Shown piece by piece: positions 47,392 through 49,445 of a stretch of DNA of 49,445 nt. How positions within the stretch are numbered: the stretch's first letter is position 1; every line of letters starts with the position of its first letter. The stretch is from Caldivirga sp. MU80 (GTDB lineage Archaea; Thermoproteota; Thermoprotei; Thermoproteales; Thermocladiaceae): positions 1-49,445 of the forward strand of contig NZ_LCTF01000015.1 of the NCBI RefSeq assembly GCF_001663375.1. The letters are read 5' to 3'. The notes below the pieces were generated by a model, which did not search any database, was not told the origin of the DNA, and worked only from the letters and a program-made list of their open reading frames with translations. Both the position numbers and the translations under genes were made by a program.

Positions 47392-48441
47392 ATGGCACAC
47401 TTCATGATGCTTCCTGATAGGATTGCAACTGTTGATGAGCTTGAGGAATTATTATCAACACCATACCCTGAAACCATAAGGGATCTTGGTGAGGTGAACG
47501 GTGACTTAATGGTACTTGGGGCTGGTGGTAAAATAGGCCCATCACTAGTCATGACGGCTGCCAAGGCGGTTAGGTTAGGTGGCCTTAGGAAGAAGGTCAT
47601 TGCGGTGTCCAGGTTCAGTAAGGGTGACGAGTTAGTGGGTAGGTTAAGGGAACTTGGTGTTGAGGTTGTTAGGGCTGACTTATCCAGGGAGGAGGATGTG
47701 GCCAAGCTGCCTGACGCCGAGAACATAATATTCATGGTTGGTAGGAAGTTCGGCACTAGTAATGAACCTGAGTTAACTTGGATAACCAACACCTACATAC
47801 CTGCATTAGTAGCCAGAAGATTCCCAAGGTCGAGGTTTGTGATCTTCTCCACGGGCAACGTATACCCCCTTGTGCCCATTTACACAGGTGGAGCCACAGA
47901 GGATACTAGAACTGGACCTATTGGTGAGTACGCCTGGGCTGCATTAGCCAGGGAGAGGGTTTTCAGCTACTTCTTCAGGGTTAATGGTAATAAGGCTGTT
48001 TTCGTCAGGTTAAACTACGCCAATGAATTGAGGTATGGAGTCCTACTCGACATAGCCCTTAAGGTGGCTAAGGGCGAGCCAATAGACTTAACCATGGGTT
48101 ACGTCAACGTAATTTGGCAGGGTGACGTCAACAACATTGTGCTTAGGTCGCTTAAACATGCAAGCAACCCACCATTAATATTAAACGTGACTGGCCCTGA
48201 AACCGTGTCGGTGAGGTGGGTTGCTGAGGAATTCGGTAGGTTGCTTGGAAAGGAGCCCATCTTTACGGGCAAGGAGGCTGACACGGCCCTGTTAAGTAAT
48301 GCCGCCAAGGCATTTGAGTTATTTGGTTACCCAAGGGTTACCCTACGCCACATGATTAAGTGGATTGCTGATTGGGTTAGTTCGGGTAAACCAATATATA
48401 ATCTACCAACGCATTATGAGGTTAGGACCGGTGAGTATTGA
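47392..48441 (+). CDS. NAD-dependent epimerase/dehydratase-like protein
   Basis: 349 residues from ATG 47392; a longer frame opens at 47266 but lacks a plausible start signal. Extended short-chain dehydrogenase fold. The nucleotide-binding loop is LMVLGAGGKIGPSLVMTAA, a variant of GxxGxxG. The strand-end FIMVGRKF and the region FVIFSTGNVYPLVP hold a serine/threonine site. The usual YxxxK catalytic pair appears as GEYAWAALARERVF, with Tyr but Ala-Arg in place of Lys, so catalysis may differ. WQGDVNNIVLRSLKHAS and LNVTGPETVSVRWVAEEFGRLLG are typical C-terminal parts. Substrate unknown, probably a nucleotide sugar or related molecule. Confidence 0.82.
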   Translation: MAHFMMLPDRIATVDELEELLSTPYPETIRDLGEVNGDLMVLGAGGKIGPSLVMTAAKAVRLGGLRKKVIAVSRFSKGDELVGRLRELGVEVVRADLSREEDVAKLPDAENIIFMVGRKFGTSNEPELTWITNTYIPALVARRFPRSRFVIFSTGNVYPLVPIYTGGATEDTRTGPIGEYAWAALARERVFSYFFRVNGNKAVFVRLNYANELRYGVLLDIALKVAKGEPIDLTMGYVNVIWQGDVNNIVLRSLKHASNPPLILNVTGPETVSVRWVAEEFGRLLGKEPIFTGKEADTALLSNAAKAFELFGYPRVTLRHMIKWIADWVSSGKPIYNLPTHYEVRTGEY

Positions 48442-48448
48442 TCTAACC

Positions 48449-48640
48449 CCTTCCCCATCTTGAGGGCTAGGAGCTTCCTGGTGTCTTGTTTGTTACACAC
48501 CCTTGGTGCGGGCTACTGAGGTATTGAGAAAGTTGGAGTTTAAAACTCATCGCCATGGAACCCACGCAGTGGAGTGACCCAGCCCTAAAGGGTAAGGCTT
48601 GCTGTTCATTTTGTCAAGTTACCTAAATATAAGGTACCTT
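48449..48640. mobile_element. Possible remnant of an IS200/IS605-type (tnpB) element end
   Basis: The 352-bp gap 48442-48793 has no supported gene. Its first part contains GAGGGCTAGGAGCTTCCT (about 48462-48479) and, near 48582-48599, AGCCCTAAAGGGTAAGGCT, which folds as a small hairpin. From memory, such hairpins beside tnpB right ends in archaea look alike. Fragmentary reading (LRKLEFKTHRHGTHAVE just before it) is interrupted and too short to call a gene. No transposase is present. The rest of the gap is AT-rich and ends with the cdc48 promoter. Confidence 0.3.
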
Positions 48641-48761
48641 TATGATGGTCTATGGAGTCTAGTGATTAATACTCTCTAAACTTGTAATTAGTCTATGTAG
48701 CGTTATGTTGAGCTGCTTTAATTATCCTTACCTAACCCTTAACCAGTACATCCAACTAAGG

Positions 48762-48770
48762 TTTTTATAC
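48762..48770 (+). promoter_or_regulatory. TATA box for cdc48
   Basis: TTTTTATAC, centred 28 nt upstream of ATG 48794. Confidence 0.6.
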
Positions 48771-48793
48771 ACCCTATCAGTGATTAAGGTTGT

Positions 48794-49445
48794 ATGGCTA
48801 ACGGCGAGGATTCACTGACCCTTCGCGTGGCTGAGGCAAGGAGTCGTGACGTTGGCAGAGGAATAGTTAGGATACCCATGAGGCTCATGAGGAAGGTTGG
48901 AATTGAACCTGGCGATTACGTTGAGATTAATGGCAATAAGCGTGTTGCCTATGCACAAGCATGGCCAGCCTACAGTGATGATGAAGATAAGGACATTATA
49001 AGAATGGATGGCTTCATTAGGCAGAACATCGATGTGTCACTTGACGACTTGGTTAAGGTTAGGAAGGCTAACCTAAGGCCAGCCCAGAGGATAACAGTTG
49101 CGCCGGTTGGGGAGGAGATTAAGATTGACCCAGATTACCTAAAGAAGTCCTACCTTGTTGGGAAGCCCGTGTGGCGTGGCGCAGTCTTCGAGCTACCCTA
49201 CTACACAGGTGCCTTGAAATTCATGATAACGCAGGTTGTGCCAGCTCCAGCGGCATACGTGAGCACGGAGACTGAAGTTACAATGCAGGAAAAACCTGTT
49301 CAGGAGACTAACCTGCCCCGTGTTACTTGGGAGGATATTGGTGATTTGGAGGAGGCTAAGCAGAAGATTAGGGAGTTGGTTGAGCTTCCTCTTAAGCATC
49401 CTGAGTTGTTTAGGCATCTTGGTATTGAGCCTCCTAAGGGTGTTT
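48794..49445 (+). CDS. cdc48: CDC48/VCP-like AAA+ ATPase, 3' end outside the window
   Basis: 217 residues are visible and the gene runs off the end. The start gives [19 protein letters not shown], then [25 protein letters not shown], the double-psi barrel of the CDC48 N-domain. [20 protein letters not shown] is the second N-subdomain. The sequence then enters the first AAA domain with [30 protein letters not shown] and LGIEPPKGV, stopping just before Walker A. Archaeal CDC48 unfolds proteins, probably with the proteasome. Codons switch sharply to T-ending ones from about 49317, at the start of the AAA domain. Confidence 0.95.
   Translation, partial: MANGEDSLTLRVAEARSRDVGRGIVRIPMRLMRKVGIEPGDYVEINGNKRVAYAQAWPAYSDDEDKDIIRMDGFIRQNIDVSLDDLVKVRKANLRPAQRITVAPVGEEIKIDPDYLKKSYLVGKPVWRGAVFELPYYTGALKFMITQVVPAPAAYVSTETEVTMQEKPVQETNLPRVTWEDIGDLEEAKQKIRELVELPLKHPELFRHLGIEPPKGV

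Noticed and set aside
1-49445. CRISPR array or defence island
   Set aside because: No regularly spaced repeats and no cas, restriction, toxin or reverse-transcriptase-like gene was found on either strand.

Overview
The window looks like a chromosomal segment of a hyperthermophilic crenarchaeon of the order Thermoproteales, closest in style to Caldivirga or Vulcanisaeta. This rests on gene content and promoter style only; no database comparison was possible. It carries adjacent clamp-loader genes (RFC small and large), Orc1/Cdc6, EF-2, Elf1, Spt5, uL16, uL29, archaeal lipid enzymes, a K+-independent H+-pyrophosphatase and Pus10. Most promoters are a TATA box 24-37 nt upstream of the start codon, i.e. 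leaderless transcripts. Shine-Dalgarno motifs (GGTGA/GGTGG) appear mainly at internal operon genes. Because of this, I moved many starts downstream of the longest possible reading frame.

Layout. 1-5000: replication block (rfcS, partial, then rfcL, a methyltransferase, a THUMP protein, orc1/cdc6 and a winged-helix gene). 5266-12200: TrmI, GGGP synthase, Elf1, an M1 aminopeptidase with HEAT repeats, UPF0147, nicotinate phosphoribosyltransferase and an unknown protein. 12205-17935: a KDG-aldolase-like enzyme, a cytoplasmic GH5-like glycosidase, a rhomboid protease and EF-2. 17993-23073: an accessory-looking membrane block with a possible TusA-like protein and three TauE/SafE transporter modules, each joined to or followed by a DUF1634-type three-helix protein. 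Two of these transporters share a perfect 228-bp tract. 23106-29476: threonine dehydratase, uL29 with an HTH-like tail, an oxidoreductase/sugar isomerase operon, a structured non-coding element and H+-PPase. 29752-38000: M42 aminopeptidase, M19 dipeptidase, Spt5, a kinase-like protein, Pus10 with an altered catalytic motif, a COG2521-like methyltransferase, unknown genes, a UbiA prenyltransferase and a DUF1641-like protein. 38101-46212: HypE/PurM-like protein, membrane-anchored Lon-like protease, APC permease, unknown protein plus mevalonate kinase, and a large surface protein. 46347-49445: uL16, a candidate C/D sRNA, an epimerase-like gene with a structured leader, a possible IS200/IS605-type remnant, and the 5' part of cdc48.

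Functional links. Mevalonate kinase, GGGP synthase and the UbiA enzyme belong to ether-lipid synthesis. Peptidases M1, M42, M19 and the surface protease, together with the APC permease, fit growth on peptides. The GH5-like enzyme, KDG aldolase and sugar isomerase/oxidoreductase pair fit sugar use. The TauE/DUF1634 cluster, with a possible TusA-like neighbour, suggests export of sulfur oxyanions or organosulfonates.

Most noteworthy are: the 228-bp identity tract and three-module TauE cluster; a 229-bp element closed by a perfect 19-bp inverted repeat, with its own TATA box and G-U pairs indicating a plus-strand RNA; sharp-edged codon-composition tracts over conserved protein cores; and the loss of the catalytic GRED signature in Pus10. 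I found no CRISPR array, tRNA, rRNA, intein or intact transposase.
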